Shown one piece after another: positions 1 to 7,302 of a stretch of DNA of 25,005 nt. The position numbers and the translations under genes were made by a program. The notes under the pieces are model-generated. The model made no database searches. It saw only the letters and a list, made by a program, of their open reading frames with translations, and was not told the DNA's origin. Source of the DNA: an uncultured Clostridia bacterium (lineage in GTDB: Bacteria; Bacillota; Clostridia; Christensenellales; Borkfalkiaceae); the NCBI GenBank assembly GCA_934254725.1, contig CAKQLR010000028.1, forward strand, positions 1 to 25,005, given 5' to 3'. Each line of letters starts with the position of its first letter. Position 1 is the stretch's first letter.

Positions 1-1010
1 ATTAAACCTACGGTTACATCGTTAAGCTTGAAATCGGCAAGCGTTGCGTCTGCGGTAAAGAGGTCGGTGAATACCTTATTGATTGCATCCTTAACCGTGG
101 GTTCCAAAGTTACGAACTCGCCCGCTATATCGACAACGGTTTTAGCTGCGTTATGTACGAGGATATTTTCAAGTTTAATATCCTTAACCAAAGTATCTTT
201 GCCGAGGAGAGTTTCGAGATAACCTACCGAGTTGGTTACCTTGCCGCCGAGTACGGTTCCTATTACTCTTTCGGATTTAAGCAACTCTACTAGGTTGCGT
301 ACTTCGGTACCGATTAAACCTACGGTTACGTCTTTAAGCTTGAAGTCTGCAAGCGTTGCGTCTTCGGTGAAGAGGTCTGCAAATATCTGCTTAACCGCAT
401 TCTGAGTTCTTTTCTTGATAGTTACGAATTCGTTCGTAATGTCAAGGACGGTCGCAACGGCATCGTGGAGATTGATATTTTCGGGTTTAACGTCCTTGAC
501 AAGCGTGTTTTCGCCGAGGAGCGTTTCAACGTGACCTACTACCGTGTTAATCGTATCCGCTATATCTGCGGTATCCGATACTTCTGTTTTAAGAATTGCG
601 GTTACGTAACGGATTTCGTTTGCAACCATGCCTACGGTTACGTCTTTAAGTTTGAAGTCCGCAAGCGTTGCGTCTTCCGTGAAGATTTCCGCAAACATAT
701 TCTTGACGTTGATTCTGGTCAATTCCTTCAAAGGAGCAAACACGCTTACAACGCCGAGAAGCCCGTCAACCGTGTCGTGGAGGTTGATGTTAGCGGGGTT
801 GATATCTTTTAATAAGGTTTCTCTCTTGAGTACTTTTTCGACTTCGGAGATAACCGCCTTTATCTTATTATTTATATTATCGTCAAGTACTTTCTGGTCT
901 GCGAGGATATCGAGAACCGCGTTAACCTCGTCCGAAACGAAACCTACGGTAATATCCGAAAGTTTGATGTTTACGAACGTAGCCTTGTCGTCGAATAACG
1001 CAAGTACTAC
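1..1010 (-). repeat. Tandem 312-bp (104-residue) coding repeats
   Basis: The plus-strand string CCTACGGTTAC begins at 7, 319 and 631, and a diverged version (CCTACGGTAAT) begins at 943, exactly 312 bp apart. Across the first ~65 bp of each unit the first three copies are close to identical, apart from mainly synonymous changes. The fourth has diverged. On the protein side the unit core reads DATLADFKLKDVTVG in three copies and KATFVNIKLSDITVG in the fourth. The array continues off the left edge. Confidence 0.85.
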
Positions 1011-4000
1011 ATCGGTAACGCTGTCTATAAGACATTTCTGTTCGGAAAGTTCTACGACGAGAATATCTCTCAAAGCGGATACGGTCGATTTAATCTGAGC
1101 ATTTCCTGCTTCTGCGATCTCGGTGAGTTTAACGTCGCCGAGCTTCTTGCCGTCATACTTGCCGCCGACGACGGAAATATTTTCAATCGCGTCGAGCGTT
1201 TTATATATTGTCGCGGTATGCGCGCCGAGAGCGCCGAGGTAATCTCTCGCCTCGTCGGTATCGAATGCCTTGAACGCGGATTCTATTCCGTTGGTAACGT
1301 CGGAAATCGTCTTGTATTCCGCAAACTGAAGATTGCCTATGGTAGCTTCGGGCTTGAAGGCTTCCTTAAGAACGTTAACTACCGCGCCGTTCAGAGAAGC
1401 GGAACCTACGCCTACGTAATTCAATGCTTCGTTGAGCTGATCGAGAATATCGTAAACGAGCAGGTCGAGAGTAGCTTGCTTTAAGTTTTCGATGGTGGTT
1501 TCGCCGTAAAGCGAGCCGACAAATCCGCCGTACGTATTATCTTCGTTTTTATTTATTATCGCGCCGCCGATACGTCCGGTGTCATAGAATATATCCACAA
1601 GCTCGCGAACGGAGAGGAGCATCTTAGCGAATACCGCTTGTTTATTTAATGTTATCGAAGGAATGTTGCCGGAAAGAAGTTCGTCGCAAATTTCCGCAGC
1701 CTTATCGAGCGATTCGACAATCTTGCCCTTCATTTCTACGGTATCGGGAATAGCCAATTCCGCAACGTCGGAAAGAATGCGAACGACTTTGCCTACGGTG
1801 AAGTTAAGGAGATTTTCATCGCCGAGGCGAGCGCCTTCGTCAAACATATCGCGAACGATATCGAAGTAGCCTTTCTGAGCATCGTCTTTAACGAAGAGTT
1901 TAACTATCGTTTCTACGGAGTCTATAACGTCGCTTACGAGAATGCTCTTATAATCGAACTGACCGATCGTTTTGATCGTGTAATCGCCGACGTATTTCTT
2001 TAAATCGTTTATTATCGAGGAAACCTCGCTGTCCGAAGCGAGAACGTCGGAATTCGCAAGGATATTCTGAACAGCCGTAACGTAACCCGCTATGGTTATT
2101 TCTTCTATAACGCGGGTCTTGATACCTTCTATATCGGTAACTTTCTTTTCGCCTATAAGCTCGGCGCTGCCTATTTCGTCGAGGATGCTGTCTACAACCT
2201 TAACGTTAACGTCAAACGCGTGGAGAATATTCTTAACGGCGTACATAGCGTCCTTAACGGTAATATCGCCGAACACTACGGAAAGTTCTTCTTTCTTATC
2301 GGGTGTGAATGCTTTTACAATATCCGCGATAGGCGTGTCGAGTAATTTTTCTACGCCTTCTATTCCGCTGACAGCTTCGGTAATCTTATCGTAAGCGTCG
2401 GAAGAGATAACGGAAATAATGTCGTTCGCGGTTATATCGGAAAGGAGATAATCTACTATTTCTACAAAATCGGCTTTGAATACTCTGTTACCGTTTTCGT
2501 CGACGGAAATGAGAGTTTCCTTAAGCTCACAGAGGTTAAGGTCAAGCAGTTTGTCGAACATCGAAGGAGCAACGTTTCCGTCCTTGTCAACCCAGTTGCC
2601 GTCGGCATTCTTGGTGTAAGAAAGGAAAGTACCTACTTCGGTCGTGCCGAGCGTTCCGCCCATCATCTCGTCGAGAAGAGGAACGACGTCTGCGTTTGTT
2701 ATAACGGCGTCAATGCCGTCTACAAGTCCCGCAAGGGAAATATCCATAACGCCCGCGAGAAGCGCGTCCGTACCTATGGGCGCATTGCCGTTTTTATCGA
2801 GCCAGTTGCCGTTTTCGTCTTTCTTGAGTTCCGTGAACGACGAAATGAAATCGCCTACGGTCTTTTCGCCGAGGAAGTCCGCAACTTTACCGAGAGTGAA
2901 TTCATCGCTCGTGAACAGTCTTACGGCGTCCATAATGCCGAGGTCGAACGTTCCGGAAAGAGCCGCAAGCGCGCCGGTAAGAGGAGCGCCGTTTGCGTCC
3001 GTCCATTCGCCCGCTTCGTTCTTCTTAACGCCGAGAACGGTTTCGAATATACTGCCTATCGTAAGGTTATTGAGTGCGTTCTTATCGCTTTCGCCGAGCA
3101 CGAAATCGAGCACGTCCTTAGCGGAAGTACCCTTGCCGCTGTCGTCTGCCGAAGCGAGCGCAACGATAATGTCGCCTATGTTCAAATTCGCGAGATCTCG
3201 AAGAACGCCCGTAACTTCGTTTCCGTTTTTATCGGTTACTTTGCCGGTAGCGTTATCTACCTCGTAACCCATAATCGAAGCGAGCGTCATATTCGTCAAA
3301 AGACGTAAAGGCTCTATTTTGTAATTTCCGGGATGACCGGTAACGAGATCGCGGATGGTCTTTCCGCCGAACGCCGTCGTAAAGTCAACGGGGAGTTCCG
3401 TTCCCTCCGGCAGGAAGGAAGCGAGGAATTCGCCGACGTCTATACTGCCTATGTATGCAAGACCGCCGTTCATTATCTCGTCGAGGATATCTTCGTCGTA
3501 CTTGTCGGACAACGCCCTGATTACCGAAGCAACCTCCGCATTACCTATGTAAGACGCAAGTTTCTTTAAGCCTTCGTTGGGAATAGAGTCCGCAATTTCC
3601 GCCTTTAACGCGTAATCGGACTGAATTCTGCCGTCCGCCGTGTCTTCGAAGAGGAAGCCCGTAACGTCACCCACTTTAAGCGTTCCGAGGATATCGACAA
3701 GCTTCTGCTCGAGTTCGCCCTCTTTAACGAGGTCGAGCAACGTGCTTCTGCCGAATTGTTCTACGGCTTTTTCCGAGAACATTCCGGGCATCTGCGACTC
3801 GAGCGCCGAGGTTATGACCTTGAGATTGATGCTGCCGAGAAGAACATCCGTATCGCCCGTAAACAATGCGAGGAACTGAATGTTCTTGTACTCGGGATTA
3901 AGGTTTTTACCGAAATCGCCGAACGCTTCCGCAAGATCGATGCCGTACTTTTCTTCAAGCTCGCCAAGCGTAAAGCTGTTCGGATCTGCCAAGTACTGCT

Positions 4001-4193
4001 GCAAATCCGCAATGAAGTCCTCCACGGTCATCTTATCGACGACGTCTGAAATGACGTTATCGTCGGTAACTTTGTCAATCGACAAGTTTTTGTAAGCCCA
4101 GTAAGCGCCTACACCCACACCGCCGACAACGGTCACGAAGGACATGACGAATCCTAACAAAAACGCTAAAATTCTTCTGAAAAATGAACCCAT
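1..4193 (-). CDS. Giant repeat-containing membrane-anchored/secreted protein, 3' end outside window
   Basis: Not a family I recognise. The minus-strand frame stays open from ATG at 4193 to the left edge, giving 1397 codons without a stop, so the C-terminus is missing. The start has a good RBS (AAGGAG, 7-8 nt upstream). Residues 1-33 are MGSFFRRILAFLLGFVMSFV followed by a Gly/Val-rich stretch: positive residues then one hydrophobic segment, and no lipobox, so a signal anchor or signal peptide. The rest is acidic and built of degenerate repeats. Short phrases such as TVGDFI, TIGSIF, NIGDII, DITVKD and DVTVG recur throughout. Around residues 311, 388, 455 and 525 there are loops of the type D/N-x-x-G-x-W-x-D-x-N-G. 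The last ~400 visible residues contain four copies of a 104-residue repeat carrying DATLADFKLKDVTVG or a variant. Likely extracytoplasmic; function unknown. Plus-strand open frames over this region are shadows. Confidence 0.85.
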   Translation of the reverse strand, partial: MGSFFRRILAFLLGFVMSFVTVVGGVGVGAYWAYKNLSIDKVTDDNVISDVVDKMTVEDFIADLQQYLADPNSFTLGELEEKYGIDLAEAFGDFGKNLNPEYKNIQFLALFTGDTDVLLGSINLKVITSALESQMPGMFSEKAVEQFGRSTLLDLVKEGELEQKLVDILGTLKVGDVTGFLFEDTADGRIQSDYALKAEIADSIPNEGLKKLASYIGNAEVASVIRALSDKYDEDILDEIMNGGLAYIGSIDVGEFLASFLPEGTELPVDFTTAFGGKTIRDLVTGHPGNYKIEPLRLLTNMTLASIMGYEVDNATGKVTDKNGNEVTGVLRDLANLNIGDIIVALASADDSGKGTSAKDVLDFVLGESDKNALNNLTIGSIFETVLGVKKNEAGEWTDANGAPLTGALAALSGTFDLGIMDAVRLFTSDEFTLGKVADFLGEKTVGDFISSFTELKKDENGNWLDKNGNAPIGTDALLAGVMDISLAGLVDGIDAVITNADVVPLLDEMMGGTLGTTEVGTFLSYTKNADGNWVDKDGNVAPSMFDKLLDLNLCELKETLISVDENGNRVFKADFVEIVDYLLSDITANDIISVISSDAYDKITEAVSGIEGVEKLLDTPIADIVKAFTPDKKEELSVVFGDITVKDAMYAVKNILHAFDVNVKVVDSILDEIGSAELIGEKKVTDIEGIKTRVIEEITIAGYVTAVQNILANSDVLASDSEVSSIINDLKKYVGDYTIKTIGQFDYKSILVSDVIDSVETIVKLFVKDDAQKGYFDIVRDMFDEGARLGDENLLNFTVGKVVRILSDVAELAIPDTVEMKGKIVESLDKAAEICDELLSGNIPSITLNKQAVFAKMLLSVRELVDIFYDTGRIGGAIINKNEDNTYGGFVGSLYGETTIENLKQATLDLLVYDILDQLNEALNYVGVGSASLNGAVVNVLKEAFKPEATIGNLQFAEYKTISDVTNGIESAFKAFDTDEARDYLGALGAHTATIYKTLDAIENISVVGGKYDGKKLGDVKLTEIAEAGNAQIKSTVSALRDILVVELSEQKCLIDSVTDVVLALFDDKATFVNIKLSDITVGFVSDEVNAVLDILADQKVLDDNINNKIKAVISEVEKVLKRETLLKDINPANINLHDTVDGLLGVVSVFAPLKELTRINVKNMFAEIFTEDATLADFKLKDVTVGMVANEIRYVTAILKTEVSDTADIADTINTVVGHVETLLGENTLVKDVKPENINLHDAVATVLDITNEFVTIKKRTQNAVKQIFADLFTEDATLADFKLKDVTVGLIGTEVRNLVELLKSERVIGTVLGGKVTNSVGYLETLLGKDTLVKDIKLENILVHNAAKTVVDIAGEFVTLEPTVKDAINKVFTDLFTADATLADFKLNDVTVGL

Positions 4194-4284
4194 ACTGTTA
4201 TCTCCTTCAACAGTTTCTTCTCCCCTCAACTTCTTATGACGCAAGCGTACAAGCCCGCGCCTAAAAAATATTTTTGGTGAATTT

Positions 4285-4313
4285 ATTATATTATTTAATA
4301 AAGGGGATGTCAA
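4285..4313 (-). promoter_or_regulatory. Consensus sigma-A promoter of the giant repeat gene
   Basis: On the minus strand, TTGACA (4313-4308) and TATAAT (4290-4285) are separated by exactly 17 nt. Both hexamers match consensus. The start would fall near 4278, leaving an ~85-nt leader before ATG 4193. Confidence 0.8.
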
Positions 4314-4611
4314 GACCTTATTCCGTTCAGCTCTATTATTTCTTATACTTTTCACATAAACCCGCATTTTACGGCGTTTTTTATCACACTCAGGGCATTT
4401 CAGACGGGCGAAAAATTTGTTTTTTACAACACCACCGCAGGCAAAAAAACAAAGTCCGTTACACTATAAATCTCCAAACATCACTACTGCCGTTATGCAG
4501 CGGCGCCGATGTTTACGCGAAGCCATGCCGAGACTTTCACCCCCACAGACGGGTTCGCGGTACTTTGAATTGTTAACTTCGTGTTAACTTTGCGCAATAT
4601 AGCAAAAACGT

Positions 4612-4640
4612 TTGCTCTCGAAACAAAAAAGTGCTATAAT
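4612..4640 (+). promoter_or_regulatory. Promoter of the lipid kinase gene
   Basis: TTGCTC (4612-4617), a 17-nt spacer and TATAAT (4635-4640). The start would be near 4647, about 43 nt before the proposed start codon. This also argues against the upstream TTG at 4612 being the start, because it lies inside the -35 box. Confidence 0.7.
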
Positions 4641-4689
4641 ACAGAAGATTGCCCTACAGAGCGATCAGTTCAGTCTAAGGATGAGAAGG

Positions 4690-5553
4690 ATGATAGATTT
4701 CATCATTTACGAACAAGCGGGTAAAGGAAAAGCCCTTAAAACGCGCAAAAAACTCGAAAAACGCTTGAACGAGCTTAACGTGGAATACGCCTTTCACGAG
4801 ACAAACGCGCCGGGGCACGCAAAAAAAATAGCGGAAAAATTGTGCGCGAACGGAGCGAAAATTATCGTTGCCGTAGGCGGCGACGGCACGATTCACGAAA
4901 CGCTGAACGGCCTTACCTCGCTTGAAAAAGTTAAATTCGGAATAATCCCCTCGGGCACGGGTAACGATTTTGCGGTATCCGCGGGCATTTCTCTTAACCC
5001 TCTCGAAGCGCTCGAATTGATTTTAAACGGCGAAGCCAAACCCACGGACTTTTTTACGTGCGGCGACAAGCGTGCCATGAACATAGCAGGTGCCGGGATA
5101 GACGTGGATATTTTAAAACATTTCGCAAAAGCAAAAATCATAAAAGGAAAATTTCAATACCTTCTTTCGCTTATACATTGTCTCATTCATTACAAGCCTT
5201 ACATACTCGATTTAACATACGAAAACGGCGAAAAAGCCACGAAAAAGGCGTTTATTGCCTGCGCGTGCAACGGTAAACGCTTCGGGGGAGGAATAAGAAT
5301 TTCACCAGATTCCGTTGCCTGGGACGGCAAGCTCGAGCTGGTTGTCGTAAACGATATGAAAAAATACAAAATCCTCGGCGCGTTCATCAAGCTTATGCAG
5401 GGAAAAGTAGAAAAAATCCCCACCTGCGAAATATCGCAGATTGAAAAAATAAGAATAGACGGCAAACATTCCGTACAGATAGACGGGGAAATTTACGAGT
5501 TTGACGGTTGCGACATGCAAGTGGTGTCAAACAAGCTTATGATGTTCAGATAA
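4690..5553 (+). CDS. Diacylglycerol kinase / YegS-DgkB family lipid kinase
   Basis: Cytosolic or membrane-associated lipid kinase of the DAGK catalytic family, which phosphorylates diacylglycerol or a related lipid with ATP. In Gram-positives DgkB recycles diacylglycerol released by lipoteichoic acid synthesis. With start 4690 the protein has 287 residues, normal for the family. The nucleotide-binding motif GGDGT is at residues 63-67 (AVGGDGTIHETLNG) and the second signature GTGNDFA at 89-95. The usual N-terminal NPxAG motif reads YEQAGKGKA. I chose ATG 4690 because AAGGA (4677-4681) lies 8 nt upstream; ATG 4681 is too close to it, and the longer frame from TTG 4612 runs through the promoter. 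A strong terminator follows directly. The family is clear, but the exact lipid substrate is not readable, so no symbol is given. Confidence 0.88.
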   Translation: MIDFIIYEQAGKGKALKTRKKLEKRLNELNVEYAFHETNAPGHAKKIAEKLCANGAKIIVAVGGDGTIHETLNGLTSLEKVKFGIIPSGTGNDFAVSAGISLNPLEALELILNGEAKPTDFFTCGDKRAMNIAGAGIDVDILKHFAKAKIIKGKFQYLLSLIHCLIHYKPYILDLTYENGEKATKKAFIACACNGKRFGGGIRISPDSVAWDGKLELVVVNDMKKYKILGAFIKLMQGKVEKIPTCEISQIEKIRIDGKHSVQIDGEIYEFDGCDMQVVSNKLMMFR

Positions 5554-5568
5554 TTTAAAATGTTTATT

Positions 5569-5599
5569 GCCCGAAGCGGATTTACGCTTCGGGCTTTTT
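5569..5599 (+). terminator. Rho-independent terminator after the lipid kinase gene
   Basis: Perfect 10-bp stem GCCCGAAGCG / CGCTTCGGGC with a 6-nt loop, followed by five T residues and a T-rich stretch. It begins 15 nt after the stop codon. Confidence 0.92.
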
Positions 5600-5726
5600 A
5601 TTTGAAAAATGCGAATAATGCGAGAAAAACGGCACATTCTAATATCAAGCGAGATAATTTAACGGGCATACTTCCAGTTCCGCGGAGGGAAAAAGCCTTG
5701 ATTGTCTGCGCTGTACGGAGGAAAAA

Positions 5727-5900
5727 ATGGAAAAGAGCTTTTGTTTAGGTCTCGCGCTGGGAATGTGCGCGGGAGTACTTCTTGCGGTTAATTCCTGCGC
5801 CGTACGTAAATTCGTATGCGAAAAGCAGAAAACGGTAAAGGAAGGTCTGGAAAAGATGACCGAAGAAAAAGAAAAACGACAAAACGAAACAGAAGAATAA
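5727..5900 (+). CDS. Small single-pass membrane protein (57 aa)
   Basis: Unrecognised microprotein. ATG 5727 is preceded by GGAGG with a 6-nt spacer, one of the strongest ribosome-binding sites in the window. The protein begins MEKSFCLGLALGMCAGVLLA. Residues ~5-24 form one hydrophobic Gly/Ala-rich segment with GxxxG-like spacing. Residues 27-57 are a highly charged Lys/Glu tail, probably an amphipathic helix, ending in EKRQNETEE. There are four Cys (6, 14, 24, 31). This layout resembles YtxH-like small envelope proteins, but I see no specific family signature. The gene stands alone between the kinase terminator and the bidirectional terminator shared with parB. No clear promoter was found upstream. 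Confidence 0.65.
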   Translation: MEKSFCLGLALGMCAGVLLAVNSCAVRKFVCEKQKTVKEGLEKMTEEKEKRQNETEE

Positions 5901-5911
5901 ACTAAAGAAAA

Positions 5912-5966
5912 AACGGCATGATAAGAAAAAAAACGAAAGGCGCCTTTAAATTCTTATCAAGCCGTT
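5912..5966. repeat. Nested inverted repeat downstream of the small membrane gene
   Basis: Outer arms AACGGC-AT-GATAAGAA (5912-5927) and TTCTTATC-AA-GCCGTT (5951-5966) pair along their whole length except one 2-nt internal loop. The loop contains the perfect 12-bp palindrome AAAGGCGCCTTT (5936-5947). No T-tract follows directly. It may be an RNA structure at the 3' end of the small gene or a protein-binding site. Confidence 0.6.
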
Positions 5967-5983
5967 ATACATAATCAGAAATT

Positions 5984-6020
5984 AAAAAGCCCAGTTTTTG
6001 CGTGAAAAAGGGGCTTTTTT
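5984..6020. terminator. Bidirectional terminator between the small membrane gene and parB
   Basis: Stem AAAAAGCCC / GGGCTTTTT with an inner TTTTT/AAAAA extension around the loop GCGTG. It is flanked by A residues on the left and six T residues on the right, so it can work on both strands. It sits 20 nt beyond the parB stop. Confidence 0.75.
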
Positions 6021-6039
6021 GTTTTGTTTCTTGTTTCAA

Positions 6040-7059
6040 TTACTCTTCGTCGTCGCCTTGACTTGCGGTTTTTCCGCTTTCTCTTTCGGCAAGCGTTAAA
6101 AAATCCGCAAGCCTGTCGAGGTCGTCGCGGGTGAAATAATCTACGTAAATGCGACCCTTTTCGTCGTTACCGATGGCGGAAACTTTCGTGCCAAAAACCC
6201 TCTGCATTCTCGAAATCAGATCTCTCAGCTCCACGCTTTGTTTAAGCATGGTAATTCTTTTCTTTTTCTTGACCTTTTCGGGCGGGTGAAAATAATCGTG
6301 AACTTTCTTTTCCGTTTCCCTTACGGAAAGCCCGCCGTTCACCACAGCCATGGCGGTTACAAACTGAACAGAATCCGGCAGCGAAATAAGCGCGCGGGCA
6401 TGCCCTGCGGAAAGTCTTCCGTCCGAAACAAGCTTTATAACTTCGGGCGTGAGCTGCAAAAGACGAAGGGTGTTAGCCACTGTAGAACGACTTTTGCCGA
6501 GCCTTTCGGAAAGCGCCTCCTGAGTCATGTCATAGTCCTCCATCAGCCTTTTCATCGCGTAAGCCGCCTCTACGGGGTTCAAATCCTCCCTCTGCAGGTT
6601 TTCTATCAACGATACTTCTTTGACCTTTTTCGCGCCGAAACGCTTGACTATCGCGGGTATGGTTTTGTTGCCCGCAAGACGGGAAGCCCTCCACCTTCTT
6701 TCGCCCGCAATAATCTTGTATTTGCCGTCGGCGGACGCGTTTACAACTATCGGCATAATAACGCCGTGCTCACCGATGGAAGCCGCCAGATCCCTTAAAG
6801 CCGTCTCGTCGAAAATCTTTCTCGGTTGTTCGGGATCGGGGTAAATGTCGTCTATATTAAGTTCCAGAACATCGCCCGCTTTCTTGTTTTTACCACTGCT
6901 TTCGCCGCCGGAAGCGCCTGACAAAGTCCCCTCGGTAACATCCGAAGAAGCACCGTTTTCCGTTTCCTCTTCCTCCGATAAGTTCTCTTCTCTCTGCTCC
7001 TCGAGCATATCGAAATATTCCAAAAATCCGACGTCTTTTTTCTTACCGCCCGCACTCAT
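6040..7059 (-). CDS. parB: ParB/Spo0J family chromosome-partitioning protein
   Basis: ParB-type CTPase clamp that loads at parS sites and organises the origin region with ParA and SMC. The protein has 339 residues. An acidic, Ser/Glu-rich low-complexity segment covers residues 1-64. The N-terminal CTP-binding/ParB domain follows (~65-165), with GERRWRAS at 119-126 and ENLQRED at 153-159. The central helix-turn-helix DNA-binding region is around 178-205 (MTQEALSERLGKSRSTVANT). A dimerisation region lies near the C-terminus (~290-325). ATG 7059 has CGGAG 7 nt upstream. Two things are unusual. No parA/soj lies next to it (upstream on the same strand is ftsH). The N-terminus also lacks the basic GLGKGL-type motif with which typical ParB proteins contact ParA. 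A Noc-like paralogue is possible, but the domain order is standard ParB. Confidence 0.92.
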   Translation of the reverse strand: MSAGGKKKDVGFLEYFDMLEEQREENLSEEEETENGASSDVTEGTLSGASGGESSGKNKKAGDVLELNIDDIYPDPEQPRKIFDETALRDLAASIGEHGVIMPIVVNASADGKYKIIAGERRWRASRLAGNKTIPAIVKRFGAKKVKEVSLIENLQREDLNPVEAAYAMKRLMEDYDMTQEALSERLGKSRSTVANTLRLLQLTPEVIKLVSDGRLSAGHARALISLPDSVQFVTAMAVVNGGLSVRETEKKVHDYFHPPEKVKKKKRITMLKQSVELRDLISRMQRVFGTKVSAIGNDEKGRIYVDYFTRDDLDRLADFLTLAERESGKTASQGDDEE

Positions 7060-7243
7060 ATTTTATACTCCGTTCTGTCTGAATTATTAAAAAGCAGCCT
7101 TTTTCGCACTTTAAACGCACTTTTAAAACTTAAAACAATCATAGCCGCGTCATAACTGCCGATTACGTAACAACCTGATACACGCCCGTTTAACGCCAAA
7201 AACAATGTGTCGTCACCCGCGCGAAAAACTGCCCTTAAAAACT

Positions 7244-7291
7244 AAAAAATACCGCGATTCGCGCGCCGAAAAAAACGCCGAACCGCGGCAT
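7244..7291 (-). terminator. Rho-independent terminator of ftsH
   Basis: On the minus strand a 13-bp stem (plus-strand arms 7249-7261 and 7279-7291, two G-T wobbles) is followed by six T residues (7249-7244). It starts 12 nt after the ftsH stop and separates ftsH from parB. The rest of 7060-7243 shows no gene and no clear promoter hexamers. Confidence 0.75.
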
Positions 7292-7302
7292 ATGATATTC
7301 AG

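Larger units (their letters stand above)
4194..4689. other. Divergent intergenic region between giant repeat gene and lipid kinase gene
   Basis: About 500 nt with no credible gene. It holds the minus-strand promoter of the repeat protein and, at its right end, the plus-strand promoter of the lipid kinase. The 9-bp sequence TGTTAACTT occurs twice (4571-4579 and 4582-4590), 11 bp apart, just upstream of the kinase -35 box. An open frame at 4274-4576 lacks an RBS and recognisable domains and covers the divergent promoter. Confidence 0.6.

Noticed and set aside
28..4095. Many plus-strand open frames of 60-200 codons over the left region
   Set aside because: They are antisense to the continuous minus-strand frame of the giant repeat protein, lack RBSs and have no recognisable domains.
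4274..4576. 100-codon plus-strand frame in the divergent intergenic region
   Set aside because: It overlaps the minus-strand consensus promoter, has no RBS, and its product looks random with no domain.
5560..5748. 62-codon frame after the lipid kinase
   Set aside because: It runs through the kinase terminator and overlaps, in another frame, the better supported 57-codon gene with a strong RBS.
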